Below are positions 1 through 8,054 of a stretch of 33,362 nucleotides of DNA, piece after piece (within the stretch, counting starts at the first letter, position 1; every line of letters begins with the position of its first letter). The stretch lies in assembly GCA_052387235.1 (NCBI GenBank), contig JBQTJJ010000052.1, positions 1 through 33,362 on the forward strand, read 5' to 3'. The DNA is from JBQTJJ01 sp052387235 (GTDB taxonomy: Bacteria > Actinomycetota > Acidimicrobiia > Acidimicrobiales > GCA-2861595). A program made the translations under genes and the position numbers. The notes below the pieces were generated by a model that had not been told where the DNA came from, made no database searches, and worked only from the letters and a program-made list of their open reading frames with translations.

Positions 1-298
1 AATGTCGGTCCCTATCCGATGCAGCCGTAGGAATCCTGAGGAAGGCTGTCCCTAGTACGAGAGGACCGGGACGGACGCAGCTCTCGTGTGGCAGTTGTCC
101 TGCCAAGGGCACCGCTGCTTTGCGACCTGCGGAAGGGATAAGCGCTGAAAGCATCTAAGTGCGAAGCTCGTTCCAAGATGAGGATTCCCACAGGGTTAAC
201 CTGGTAAGGCCCGTGGCCAGACGACCACGTTGATAGGCCGGAGGTGTACGCACAGCAATGTGTTCAGCCGACCGGTACTAATCGGCCGAGGGCTTGGG
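1..298 (+). rRNA. 23S ribosomal RNA, 3' end (partial)
   Basis: This is the last ~300 nt of the large-subunit rRNA; the 5' part lies outside the window. The universally conserved sarcin-ricin loop (AGTACGAGAGGACC) is at 54-67. The domain VI elements GCTGAAAGCATCTAAG (~144-159) and GGTACTAATCGGCCGAGG near the 3' end follow in the normal order. The exact 3' end is estimated at about 298 from the usual position just after the TAATCGGCCGAGGGCTTG stretch. A spacer of about 80 nt separates it from the 5S gene; I see no tRNA in the spacer. Confidence 0.97.
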
Positions 299-376
299 AC
301 AATCTCGCTCGTGCTCGCTATGGAACGCTTAGGGGAGGCTTGTGCCTCGTCCTTCTTTGACAACCTGAGCACCGGT

Positions 377-494
<118 letters not shown>

Positions 495-503
495 TTTTTC
501 GAC

Positions 504-533
504 AAGAAGCCCCCGCAATGCGGGGGCTTCTTT
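504..533 (+). terminator. rRNA operon intrinsic terminator
   Basis: A GC-rich perfect hairpin lies 10 nt after the 5S gene: AAGAAGCCCCCGC, loop AAT, GCGGGGGCTTCTT, then TTTG. An earlier T-run (TTTTTT at ~494-499) sits directly after the 5S. This is a textbook factor-independent terminator. The next gene's -10 box begins only about 11 nt further on. Confidence 0.9.
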
Positions 534-543
534 GCGTTGCAAG

Positions 544-549
544 TAGTCT
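544..549 (+). promoter_or_regulatory. -10 box, leaderless start of TPR protein gene
   Basis: TAGTCT lies 6 nt before the ATG at 556, so transcription should begin at or within a base of the start codon. No Shine-Dalgarno sequence and no convincing -35 are visible; the rRNA terminator occupies that space. The same box and spacing recur at several other genes here. Confidence 0.65.
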
Positions 550-555
550 CGCGTC

Positions 556-2574
556 ATGGCCGATCGGGAAGCCCGCCGATCAGGGTCACCCTCAGCACGA
601 TCCGGGGGGCAGGGATCCTCGTCGAGGACCGGTGGGTCGGGAGGGACCTCCGCCGGCCGGGGCGCTCGCTCGGGCGGAACCGGTGCGCCGCGGGTCGGAG
701 CAGCCGGACGTCGAACGGGAGCGGCACCGCAGGCCAGGACGGCACGGGCAGGCGGCGGCGGCTCGGCGAAGACCCGGGCGTCATGGTCGGGCGGTGACCG
801 CACGGCGCGGCCGCCCCGTGCCGACGGTGCCGGCGCGCGTCCGGTCCGGGCTGTGCCGGCGGCCGGTGCGAGCTCGGCCCGACCGCCCCGGGCCGACAGG
901 TCCGGCCGTGCCGGCGAGGGGTCCGGCCGGCCGGCCAAGGCGGGCAACGGAGGGTCGGTGCGGCCGGCGGCGCCCGGTGACCGACCGGCGGGCGCGATCC
1001 GGTCTCGGCCGTCGGGTCAGGCGCCGCGTCCGGCGCGAGCTGCACCCGGGCGGGGTGGCGGCGCCGGGGAGGGCCGGCACGGCGCCGAGCGTCCCGGGAG
1101 GGCGGCGGCCGGGCGGCCGGCGAGCTCCGGGACCGGATGGGCCCGCGCCGCAGCGGCACGGTCCGGCGACCGTCGACCTGCACGGACGGATGGTCCGCGG
1201 TCCGGGGACGATCCGCGGGCGGGGGGCACGGCGGGCGGTCCTCCCGGCGCCCGAGCCGGCCGGCCCCGCACGGCAGGCGGCAGCACGGCGGGCGGTCCTC
1301 CCGGCGCCCGAGCCGGCCGGTTCCGCACAGCAGGCGGCAGCACGGCGGGCGGAGCTGGGTCCGGCCGGCCCCGCACGGCCGATGGCAGCGGCGCCCGGGC
1401 CGGCGACCGCACCGACGACCGGGCCCCCCGGCCGGCGCGTGCCGCCGGTCGGGCCGGTGGGCGTCCGGGGAGCTCGGGTGCGCCGAGACGGGAGGGTGGG
1501 CCGGAGCGCCGGGACCGGCAGGGAGAACCTGGGCCCGCCACCCGCGTGCCCCGGACGTCGTCTGCCGGCGCCTCGGGAACGTGGGGGGTGCGCCGGGAGC
1601 GGGACGAGCCGGGCCTGCGGCCCGATGCCCGCCGGGCCGTGGCGCGAGGTCGGGCGGGCGCGGGCCGGCCGGGGTCGCGTGAGGCGGCGGAGGCGGCGGC
1701 GCGGGCACGGCTCGACCAGGACGTGGCCAAGCGCTTCCGCGGCAGCGTGGCCCGCAAGGGCGCCCGTGTCGTGGCCTCACCCGACCCGGAGCGGTGGACG
1801 GGTGACGATCGTGACCGCCGGGCCGGTGCCGAGCGGACGGAGTGGGAGCCGGAGGTCTGGGTCGAGGAGGAGGACGAGGCGGCCGAGCCCGTGCCTGCCG
1901 GCGCCGGGCCTTCCGAGGGGCCGGCGCGTCGCCCCAGGCCCCGACCGGCCGTGCCCGAGGAGGTGGAGGCCGAGCTGCACGACACGGTGGACCGGTCCCA
2001 GGCGGAGCGGGTCCAGCGCCGGCTGGCCGAGGCGGTGCGGGCCTACGAGCGGGACCGCTACGAGGACGCCCTCCGGACCCTGCGGCCCGTCGCCAAGCTC
2101 GCGCCGGCGTCCCCCACCGTGCGCGAGCTCCACGGGCTCACTCTCTACCGGCTGGGCAGGTGGCGCTCCGCCGTCAAGGAGCTGGAGGCCTTCCACGCCC
2201 TCACCGGGTCGTACGACCAGCACCCGGTCCTGATCGACTGCCACCGGGCCACCAGCCGGTGGGCGGCGGCAGACCGGGCCTGGGAGGAGCTCAGGACGGC
2301 GTCGCCGACTCCGGAGGTCCTCACCGAGGGCCGGATCGTCTTCGCCGCCTCCCGGGCCGACCGGGGCGACCTGGCCGGCGCCATCGAGCTGCTGGAACGG
2401 GCGAGCACGAAGGAGCGGCCGCCGCCGCTCCACCACCTGCGGCTCTGGTACGCCCTGGCCGACCTGTACGAGCGGGCCGGCGACGTGCCCCGGGCCCGGG
2501 GCCTGTTCGACAAGGTGCTCCAGCACGACGCGAGCCTCTTCGACACCCGGGAGCGTCTCGTCGCCCTGCGTTAG
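556..2574 (+). CDS. TPR-repeat protein with long low-complexity basic N-terminus
   Basis: A 672-residue protein. Residues ~1 to ~400 are almost entirely Gly, Ala, Arg, Pro and Ser with no recognisable fold, and include a 19-residue tandem repeat (about residues 224-280). From ~470 to the end the sequence is helical with tetratricopeptide-like pairs (for example AYERDRYEDALRTLRPVAKL and DLYERAGDVPRARGLFDKVL), which normally mediate protein-protein contacts. Position before a HAD phosphatase, tlyA, NAD kinase and recN matches the M. tuberculosis TPR gene Rv1691, whose role is not known to me. The ATG at 556 is chosen because a -10 box sits 6 nt upstream. The basic N-terminus could bind nucleic acid or be disordered; that is inference. 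The TPR assignment is fairly firm, the function unknown. Confidence 0.8.
   Translation: MADREARRSGSPSARSGGQGSSSRTGGSGGTSAGRGARSGGTGAPRVGAAGRRTGAAPQARTARAGGGGSAKTRASWSGGDRTARPPRADGAGARPVRAVPAAGASSARPPRADRSGRAGEGSGRPAKAGNGGSVRPAAPGDRPAGAIRSRPSGQAPRPARAAPGRGGGAGEGRHGAERPGRAAAGRPASSGTGWARAAAARSGDRRPARTDGPRSGDDPRAGGTAGGPPGARAGRPRTAGGSTAGGPPGARAGRFRTAGGSTAGGAGSGRPRTADGSGARAGDRTDDRAPRPARAAGRAGGRPGSSGAPRREGGPERRDRQGEPGPATRVPRTSSAGASGTWGVRRERDEPGLRPDARRAVARGRAGAGRPGSREAAEAAARARLDQDVAKRFRGSVARKGARVVASPDPERWTGDDRDRRAGAERTEWEPEVWVEEEDEAAEPVPAGAGPSEGPARRPRPRPAVPEEVEAELHDTVDRSQAERVQRRLAEAVRAYERDRYEDALRTLRPVAKLAPASPTVRELHGLTLYRLGRWRSAVKELEAFHALTGSYDQHPVLIDCHRATSRWAAADRAWEELRTASPTPEVLTEGRIVFAASRADRGDLAGAIELLERASTKERPPPLHHLRLWYALADLYERAGDVPRARGLFDKVLQHDASLFDTRERLVALR
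1226..1390 (+). repeat. 57-bp in-frame tandem repeat (about 3 copies)
   Basis: Copies begin at 1226, 1283 and 1340 with a fixed period of 57 bp (19 codons). The first two are nearly identical; the third diverges after its first third. Each encodes a variant of STAGGPPGARAGRPRTAGG inside the disordered N-terminus of the TPR protein. The period is a multiple of three, so copy-number change would keep the frame. Confidence 0.85.
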
Positions 2575-2608
2575 TCCGTTGACGACCGGCGGCCCGCGTG
2601 GACCCTAA

Positions 2609-2631
2609 ATGTCACACCCCCCGCCTACGCT
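2609..2631 (+). promoter_or_regulatory. Putative PafBC-type (DNA-damage) promoter of the SSB-like gene
   Basis: ATGTCACAC (2609-2617), 8 nt of C-rich spacer, then TACGCT (2626-2631). The mycobacterial RecA-NDp promoter recognised through PafBC is TTGTCRGTG-N8-TAGNNT; the TGTCA core, the N8 spacing and the TANNNT box agree, while the last three bases of the upstream half do not. Predicted transcription start is near 2638, giving a leader of about 46 nt that carries a ribosome binding site. The match is by eye. Confidence 0.45.
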
Positions 2632-2666
2632 CGGCAGCACGCGCTTCCCCCGCTGCGTACCGCTGC

Positions 2667-2677
2667 GAGAGGAGAAG
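2667..2677 (+). promoter_or_regulatory. Ribosome binding site deciding the SSB-like start
   Basis: GAGAGGAGAAG contains AGGAG ending 9 nt before the GTG at 2684. It is the clearest Shine-Dalgarno sequence in the window and fixes this start over the upstream in-frame ATG at 2609, which lies inside the putative promoter. Confidence 0.75.
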
Positions 2678-2683
2678 TGCGTC

Positions 2684-3061
2684 GTGACGAACGTCGTGGT
2701 CCTGCGGGGCCGGCTCACCCGACCCGCCGCCCTGCGGTCCCTGCCCTCGGGGGACCAGCTGGTGGCCCTCGAGATGTCCATCCCCAGGGAGGGTGAGCGG
2801 GCCGACACCGCCCCCGTCGTCTGGCCCGATGCCCCGGCCTCGGCCGCCACCCTCGACGTCGACCAGGAGGTGGTGGTCGTGGGGCGGGTGCGCCGGCGGT
2901 TCTTCCGGGCCGGCGGCTCCACCCAGAGCCGGACCGAGGTCGTGGCCGAGGTGGTGCTCCCCGCCTCCCAGGGCCGGCGCGTGCGCGCCGCCCTGGCCCG
3001 GGCCGCGGCCCGCCTGGAGCCGGAGGCGGCCGGGGGCGCGCCGGCGTCGAAGGCCGGCTGA
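2684..3061 (+). CDS. Short SSB-like OB-fold protein
   Basis: From the GTG at 2684 the product is 125 residues. The start NVVVLRGRLTRPAALRSLPS and the later segment VDQEVVVVGRVRRRFFRAGG match the first strands and the hairpin of bacterial single-strand DNA-binding proteins, which coat ssDNA as tetramers. It lacks the acidic C-terminal tip (DDDIPF type) used by the main SSB to recruit repair proteins, and ends in an Ala/Gly-rich tail, so it is likely a paralogue rather than the replicative SSB. A DNA-damage-type promoter is suggested upstream. Its stop lies 5 nt from the convergent DUF1015 gene. The family call is good; the specific role is inference. Confidence 0.8.
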   Translation: MTNVVVLRGRLTRPAALRSLPSGDQLVALEMSIPREGERADTAPVVWPDAPASAATLDVDQEVVVVGRVRRRFFRAGGSTQSRTEVVAEVVLPASQGRRVRAALARAAARLEPEAAGGAPASKAG

Positions 3062-3066
3062 CCGGC

Positions 3067-4269
<1,203 letters not shown>

Positions 4270-4275
4270 GGGTCA

Positions 4276-4281
4276 TGCGTA
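4276..4281 (-). promoter_or_regulatory. Weak -10 box, DUF1015 gene
   Basis: Read on the minus strand, TACGCA is followed by 6 nt and then the GTG start. Spacing agrees with the other leaderless promoters here but the last base is not T. Confidence 0.35.
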
Positions 4282-4346
4282 GCACACGGCTGCGCGGCCC
4301 TCGGCGGCCGCTGCCCCGGCCGGTGGGGCTGGCATCATGAGGCGCC

Positions 4347-4916
4347 ATGGCCAACACGACGGTGCGTCGCCTCTTCGCCGTGGTGGCCGCGTTGCTGGTG
4401 GCCGGCGTGGTCGCCGTCGCCTCAGGCGTCGAGGACGAGGGCGAGGCCAGGGTCGACGACTACCTGGACGGGAGTCCCGGCCGGGTGGTCGTCATCGGCG
4501 GCGCCGGCGGGCTCCGAGCCGAGTTCCCGGCCCAGCCGAAGCGCCGGACCCAGTCGGTGGAGGTGGCCGGCACCCGGGTGCCGGTCGTGGACTACACGGG
4601 CGGCTCGAGCACCTCCACCTTCACCGTCTCCTATGCCGAGCTGCCCGAGGGCCAGGACGTGGGTGACCCCCTCGCCCGGCTGAACGCCAGCGCCAACGGG
4701 GCTGCGGCGGCGGTGAAGGGCACCCTGCTGGCCGCCGGCATCACCGCCTTCCTGGGCCAGCCGGCGGTCGAGTACGTGATCTCGACCGGAGGCAGGTACG
4801 TCAAGACCATGAGCTTCATCTCCGGCCGCCGCCTCTACGGCATCCAGGTGGTGGGAGAGGACAACCCGCCGGCGGGCTACGACCGCTTCGTGTCCACCGT
4901 CCGGCCGGCCGGCTGA
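4347..4916 (+). CDS. Secreted or membrane-anchored hypothetical protein
   Basis: A 189-residue protein. Residues 1-27 (RRLFAVVAALLVAGVVAVAS) form a signal peptide or N-terminal anchor; there is no lipobox cysteine. The rest, from about residue 50, is a compact beta-rich extracytoplasmic domain with segments such as FPAQPKRRTQSVEVAGTRVP and FTVSYAELPEG, then TGGRYVKTMSFISGRRLYGI near the C-terminus. Similar secreted domains with an xFPxxP start and a late xGxRLYxL motif occur in actinobacteria without known function. It is divergent from the DUF1015 gene and followed after 48 nt by the HAD phosphatase. ATG 4347 is preceded by CATCAT at 4333-4338, a poor -10. Function not assigned. Confidence 0.75.
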   Translation: MANTTVRRLFAVVAALLVAGVVAVASGVEDEGEARVDDYLDGSPGRVVVIGGAGGLRAEFPAQPKRRTQSVEVAGTRVPVVDYTGGSSTSTFTVSYAELPEGQDVGDPLARLNASANGAAAAVKGTLLAAGITAFLGQPAVEYVISTGGRYVKTMSFISGRRLYGIQVVGEDNPPAGYDRFVSTVRPAG

Positions 4917-4964
4917 CGGCACCCCGGTTGGTGCCGGGCCACGGCCACCGACCACCATGTCGCC

Positions 4965-5729
4965 ATGACCTGGGCCCTGGACCTCGACGGCGTCCTGTGG
5001 CGCGGCGACACCGCCATCGCCGGCTCGGCCGGCGCCGTGGCCGCCCTGCGGGGACGGGGCGAGCGCGTGGTCTTCCTCACGAACAACTCCCACCAGCGGG
5101 TCGAGGCCTACGTGGCCAAGCTGGAACGGGTCGGCGTGAAGGTGGACGCCGACGACGTGATCACCTCGGGCCAGGCGGCCGCCTCGCTCCTGGAGCCCGG
5201 GACCACCGCCCTCGTGTGCGCCGGCCCGGGGGTGGACCAGGCGCTGGCGGCCCGGGGGGTGCGGACGGTGCGGGAGGGCGCCGCCGACGCCGTCGTCGTG
5301 GGCTGGCACTCCGACTTCGACTACGCCCGCCTCACCGCCGCCCTTGCCGCCGTGCTGGGCGGGGCCCGACTCGTGGGCACCAACGACGACGCCACCTACC
5401 CCACCGAGGACGGGGTGATCCCGGGCGGCGGCGCCCTACTGGCGGCCGTGGCCTACGCCGCGGGCGTGGAGCCCGAGGTGGCGGGCAAGCCGAACGCCGC
5501 CATGGTGGCCATGATCGCGGGCCGGGTGGGTCGGGTGGACGTCATGGTGGGCGACCGCCCCGACACCGACGGACGCCTGGCGAGGGCCATGGGGGCCAGG
5601 TTCGCCCTCGTGCTGAGCGGGGTGACCAGCGAGGCCGACCTCCCGGTGGAGCCCGAGCCCGACCTGGCGGCCCCGGACCTGGCCACGGTGGTCACCCACT
5701 GGGCCGGGGAGACGCAGCCGGCGTCCTAG
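4965..5729 (+). CDS. HAD-IIA (NagD-like) sugar- or glycerol-phosphate phosphatase
   Basis: A 254-residue haloacid dehalogenase hydrolase of subfamily IIA. Motif I is LDLDGVLWRGD (about residues 5-15) with the nucleophile and acid/base aspartates; motif II is FLTNNSH (about 43); the motif III lysine is in AGKPNAAM; motif IV is VMVGDRPDTDGRLA (about 195). Enzymes of this class hydrolyse small phosphate esters with Mg2+. The syntenic M. tuberculosis Rv1692 has been described as a glycerol-3-phosphate phosphatase; that this copy shares the substrate is inference. Its stop codon lies in the first copy of an 18-bp direct repeat shared with the convergent rhomboid gene. Confidence 0.9.
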   Translation: MTWALDLDGVLWRGDTAIAGSAGAVAALRGRGERVVFLTNNSHQRVEAYVAKLERVGVKVDADDVITSGQAAASLLEPGTTALVCAGPGVDQALAARGVRTVREGAADAVVVGWHSDFDYARLTAALAAVLGGARLVGTNDDATYPTEDGVIPGGGALLAAVAYAAGVEPEVAGKPNAAMVAMIAGRVGRVDVMVGDRPDTDGRLARAMGARFALVLSGVTSEADLPVEPEPDLAAPDLATVVTHWAGETQPAS

Positions 5730-5765
5730 AAGCTCCGCCAGGTCTCTCCTAGAAGCTCCGCCAGG
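5725..5765. repeat. 18-bp direct repeat across convergent gene ends
   Basis: CCTAGAAGCTCCGCCAGG occurs at 5725-5742 and again at 5748-5765, separated by 5 nt. The first copy carries the TAG stop of the HAD gene on the plus strand. The second carries the stop and last codons of the rhomboid gene on the minus strand. Confidence 0.9.
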
Positions 5766-6528
5766 GCGTGGGCTCCGGGTAGCGGGGTGCCCGCGCCTCC
5801 GGTTCGCCCGTGGCGCGGAGCACGAGACCGGCCACCACGCCGAAAGCGAAGCCCCCGACGTGGGCCATCCAGGCCACGCCCTCACTCGGGTTCACGAAGA
5901 ACTGCGTGACCAGCCAGATGCCGAGCAGCCACTTGGCGGCGATGTCGCGGAACAGCACGAAGAACCCGAGGAGGAGCAGCGTGCGGATCCGGACGTTGGG
6001 ATAGAGCACCAGGTACATGCCCATGACCCCGGCGATGGCGCCGGACGCACCCACCAGCGGGACGGTGCTGGCCGGCTGCACCCCGATGTGGGCGGCCGTG
6101 GCCACCAGCCCGGCCACCAGGTAGAAGCCGAGGTACGGCCCGTGGCCCAGCCGGTCCTCGATGTTGTTCCCGAAGATCCAGAGGAACAGCATGTTCCCGA
6201 GCAGGTGGAGCCAGCTGCCGTGCATGAACATCGAGTACAGGACGGCCAGGTACTCGCTCTTGTCCGGGAAGTAGGGCGGCCCGGTGGACTCCGACATGCA
6301 CGCCGTCGCGTCGTCGAACTGGACCGTTTCGCGGATCTCGTCCTGGCTGAGCGGGCGCCCCTGGATCACCTCGCAGGGGATGGCGGCCGTCTCGAAGGTG
6401 AAGGCCAGGTCGTCCTCGCGCTGGCCCGCCTGCTGGACGACGACCCACACCACCACGCAGATGGCGATGAGGACCAGCGTGACCGCCGGTGTGCGGTGAG
6501 CCGGGTTGTCGTCCTTGAGGGGGATCAC
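5749..6528 (-). CDS. Rhomboid family intramembrane serine protease
   Basis: A 259-residue membrane protein from the GTG at 6528 (VIPLKDDNPAHRTP, a typical start of actinobacterial rhomboids). It has a first membrane segment (TLVLIAICVVVWVVV) and an extracytoplasmic insert of about 70 residues. The catalytic core follows: HLLGNMLFLWIFGNNIEDRLG, the serine in GASGAIAGVMG, and the histidine in WMAHVGGFAFG. Rhomboids cut substrate helices within the bilayer with this Ser-His dyad. The reading frame stays open far upstream, but a TAGCCT box 10 nt before this GTG and the family's usual N-terminus support 6528. It is divergent from the phasin-like gene; no substrate can be named. Confidence 0.92.
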   Translation of the reverse strand: MIPLKDDNPAHRTPAVTLVLIAICVVVWVVVQQAGQREDDLAFTFETAAIPCEVIQGRPLSQDEIRETVQFDDATACMSESTGPPYFPDKSEYLAVLYSMFMHGSWLHLLGNMLFLWIFGNNIEDRLGHGPYLGFYLVAGLVATAAHIGVQPASTVPLVGASGAIAGVMGMYLVLYPNVRIRTLLLLGFFVLFRDIAAKWLLGIWLVTQFFVNPSEGVAWMAHVGGFAFGVVAGLVLRATGEPEARAPRYPEPTPWRSF

Positions 6529-6538
6529 GTCGGCGTCG

Positions 6539-6544
6539 AGGCTA
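6539..6544 (-). promoter_or_regulatory. -10 box of rhomboid gene
   Basis: TAGCCT on the minus strand, 10 nt before the GTG at 6528. It lies about 30 bp from the oppositely directed -10 of the phasin-like gene, so the two promoters share their -35 space. Confidence 0.5.
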
Positions 6545-6573
6545 GCTTTCGTCTCGGCCGCCTCCCGCGCCCC

Positions 6574-6579
6574 TAGACT
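6574..6579 (+). promoter_or_regulatory. -10 box, leaderless start of phasin-like gene
   Basis: TAGACT, 7 nt before the ATG at 6587. It fits the window's leaderless pattern and selects this ATG over an upstream in-frame start at 6506. Confidence 0.6.
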
Positions 6580-6586
6580 CCTCGCC

Positions 6587-7207
6587 ATGACGGACAGCGA
6601 TCCGCTCCGCAGGTACGTGGAGGCGGGGCTGGCCCTCACCCAGCTCACCAGGGCCAAGGCCGAGGCGCTGGTGCGGGACTGGGTGAAGGCCGGCGACCTC
6701 CAGCGCGAGCAGGCCCAGGACCGCGTCGAGGAGCTGCTCGACAGGAGCAGGAAGGGCACGGACAGCCTGGTGGCCATGATCCGCCGGGAGATGGCACAGC
6801 AGCTCTCCTCCATGGGCTTCGCCACCAAGAAGGACCTGGCCGCCATGGAGGCCCGGCTCATGAGCCGCCCGGCGGGCGCCGTGGGTGGTCCGGCGGGCAA
6901 GGGCAAGGGCAAGGGCAAGGCGGGCACCGGGTCGCCGGGGGCGGCCCCGAAGACCACCAGGGCGGCACCCGCCGGGAAGGCGGGCACCGGGTCGCCGGGG
7001 GCGGCCCCGAAGGCCACCAAGACGGCACCTACCGGGAAGGCGGGCACCGGGTCGCCGGGGGCGGCCCAGAAGGCCACCAGGACGGCACCCGCCGGGAAGG
7101 CGGGCACCGAGGCGGCCACTCCGCCCGTCGGCACGGCGGCCCGCAAGGCGGCGGCCACCCGGCCCTCGCGCCGCGGCCCGAGACCCGGCGCGCCGGACGA
7201 GTCCTGA
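6587..7207 (+). CDS. Phasin-like coiled-coil protein with repeat tail
   Basis: A 206-residue protein. Residues ~5-95 form an amphipathic helical domain (RRYVEAGLALTQLTRAKAEA, QREQAQDRVEELLDR, SMGFATKKDLAAMEARL) that matches the phasin-like, polyhydroxyalkanoate-regulator-type family (COG3937). Members are small helical proteins often associated with granules or of unknown role. From ~105 the tail is Lys/Ala/Pro/Gly-rich, with three near-perfect 20-residue repeats and a highly basic end (RKAAATRPSRRGPRPG), resembling histone-like tails that could bind nucleic acid; that is inference. It lies upstream of tlyA. No PHA genes are in the window, so a granule role is not supported by context. Confidence 0.75.
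   Translation: MTDSDPLRRYVEAGLALTQLTRAKAEALVRDWVKAGDLQREQAQDRVEELLDRSRKGTDSLVAMIRREMAQQLSSMGFATKKDLAAMEARLMSRPAGAVGGPAGKGKGKGKAGTGSPGAAPKTTRAAPAGKAGTGSPGAAPKATKTAPTGKAGTGSPGAAQKATRTAPAGKAGTEAATPPVGTAARKAAATRPSRRGPRPGAPDES
6917..7109 (+). repeat. 60-bp in-frame tandem repeat (3 copies plus a partial)
   Basis: Units begin at 6917, 6977 and 7037 with a partial fourth at 7097. Each encodes a version of KAGTGSPGAAPKTTRAAPAG. Differences between copies are single bases, so the array looks recent or maintained by slippage or recombination. It is coding and has no spacer structure. Confidence 0.93.
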
Positions 7208-7233
7208 GCGGCCGGCCCTCCGGCGGTGCCGTA

Positions 7234-8052
7234 CTGAGCCCGCGAAGGCGCCTCGACGCCGAGCTGGTGCGCCGGGGCCTGGCCCCGAGCCGGGAGCAGG
7301 CCCACCGTCACATCGCGGAGGGCAGGGTCCTGGTGGCCGGCGCGCCGGCCGACAAGGCGTCGCGCCTGGTGGACAGCGGCGAGCCGGTGGAGATCGTCGG
7401 GCCGCCGCCCCGCTTCGTGAGCCGGGGGGGCGAGAAGCTCGATGCCGCCCTCGAGCGGTTCGGCATCGACGTGGCCGGTCGTACCTGCCTCGACGCCGGC
7501 GCCTCCACCGGCGGCTTCACCTCGTGCCTGCTGGCGCGGGGGGCGGCGTCGGTGATCGCCGTCGACGTCGGGTCCGGCCAGCTCCACGAGCGGCTCCGCC
7601 GCGACCCCAGGGTGGAGGTGCGCGAGCGCACCAACGTCCGCCATCTCGTCCTCGGGGCGCCGGTGGACGTGGTGGTGGCCGACCTCTCCTTCATCTCGTT
7701 GCGCGTGGTGGCCCCGTCCCTCGTCGGTCCCAACGCGGCGCCGGGCGCCGACGTGGTGGCCCTCGTCAAGCCCCAGTTCGAGGCGGGCCGGGCCGAGGCG
7801 TCCCGCGGCAGGGGCGTCGTGCGCGACCCGGCCGTGTGGCGGCGGGTGCTCGAGGAGGCACGCTCCGCCCTCGGCGGGCAGGGAGCGGCGATGATGGGGG
7901 CCATGGTGTCGCCCCTCACCGGGGCCGACGGCAACGTCGAGTTCCTGGCTCACCTGCGCGCCCACGAGCACGGGACGGCACCAGCCGTCGACCTGGACGC
8001 GGTGGTGGCCGAGGCCGCGGACCGCGAGTCGGCCCGCCGGGCGGGGCGCTGA
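7234..8052 (+). CDS. tlyA: TlyA: rRNA 2'-O-methyltransferase / hemolysin A family
   Basis: About 272 residues. An N-terminal S4 RNA-binding domain (RRRLDAELVRRGLAPSREQA to ~60) is followed by an FtsJ-like Rossmann methyltransferase with LDAGASTGGFTS (SAM site, ~86-97), VADLSFISL and LVKPQFEAGR. In mycobacteria TlyA methylates 16S and 23S rRNA cytidines and its loss gives capreomycin resistance. The first canonical start (GTG 7267) would cut into the S4 domain. As I recall it, M. tuberculosis TlyA has seven residues before the conserved DAELVRRGLA; seven residues here lead back to CTG 7234, chosen as the probable non-canonical start. Another candidate is CTG 7204, overlapping the upstream TGA. 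Family call firm, start uncertain. Confidence 0.92.
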   Translation: MSPRRRLDAELVRRGLAPSREQAHRHIAEGRVLVAGAPADKASRLVDSGEPVEIVGPPPRFVSRGGEKLDAALERFGIDVAGRTCLDAGASTGGFTSCLLARGAASVIAVDVGSGQLHERLRRDPRVEVRERTNVRHLVLGAPVDVVVADLSFISLRVVAPSLVGPNAAPGADVVALVKPQFEAGRAEASRGRGVVRDPAVWRRVLEEARSALGGQGAAMMGAMVSPLTGADGNVEFLAHLRAHEHGTAPAVDLDAVVAEAADRESARRAGR

Positions 8053-8054
8053 CG

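Noticed and set aside
6917..7109. Possible CRISPR array or minisatellite
   Set aside because: Repeats are directly adjacent without unique spacers, and they are in-frame coding sequence.
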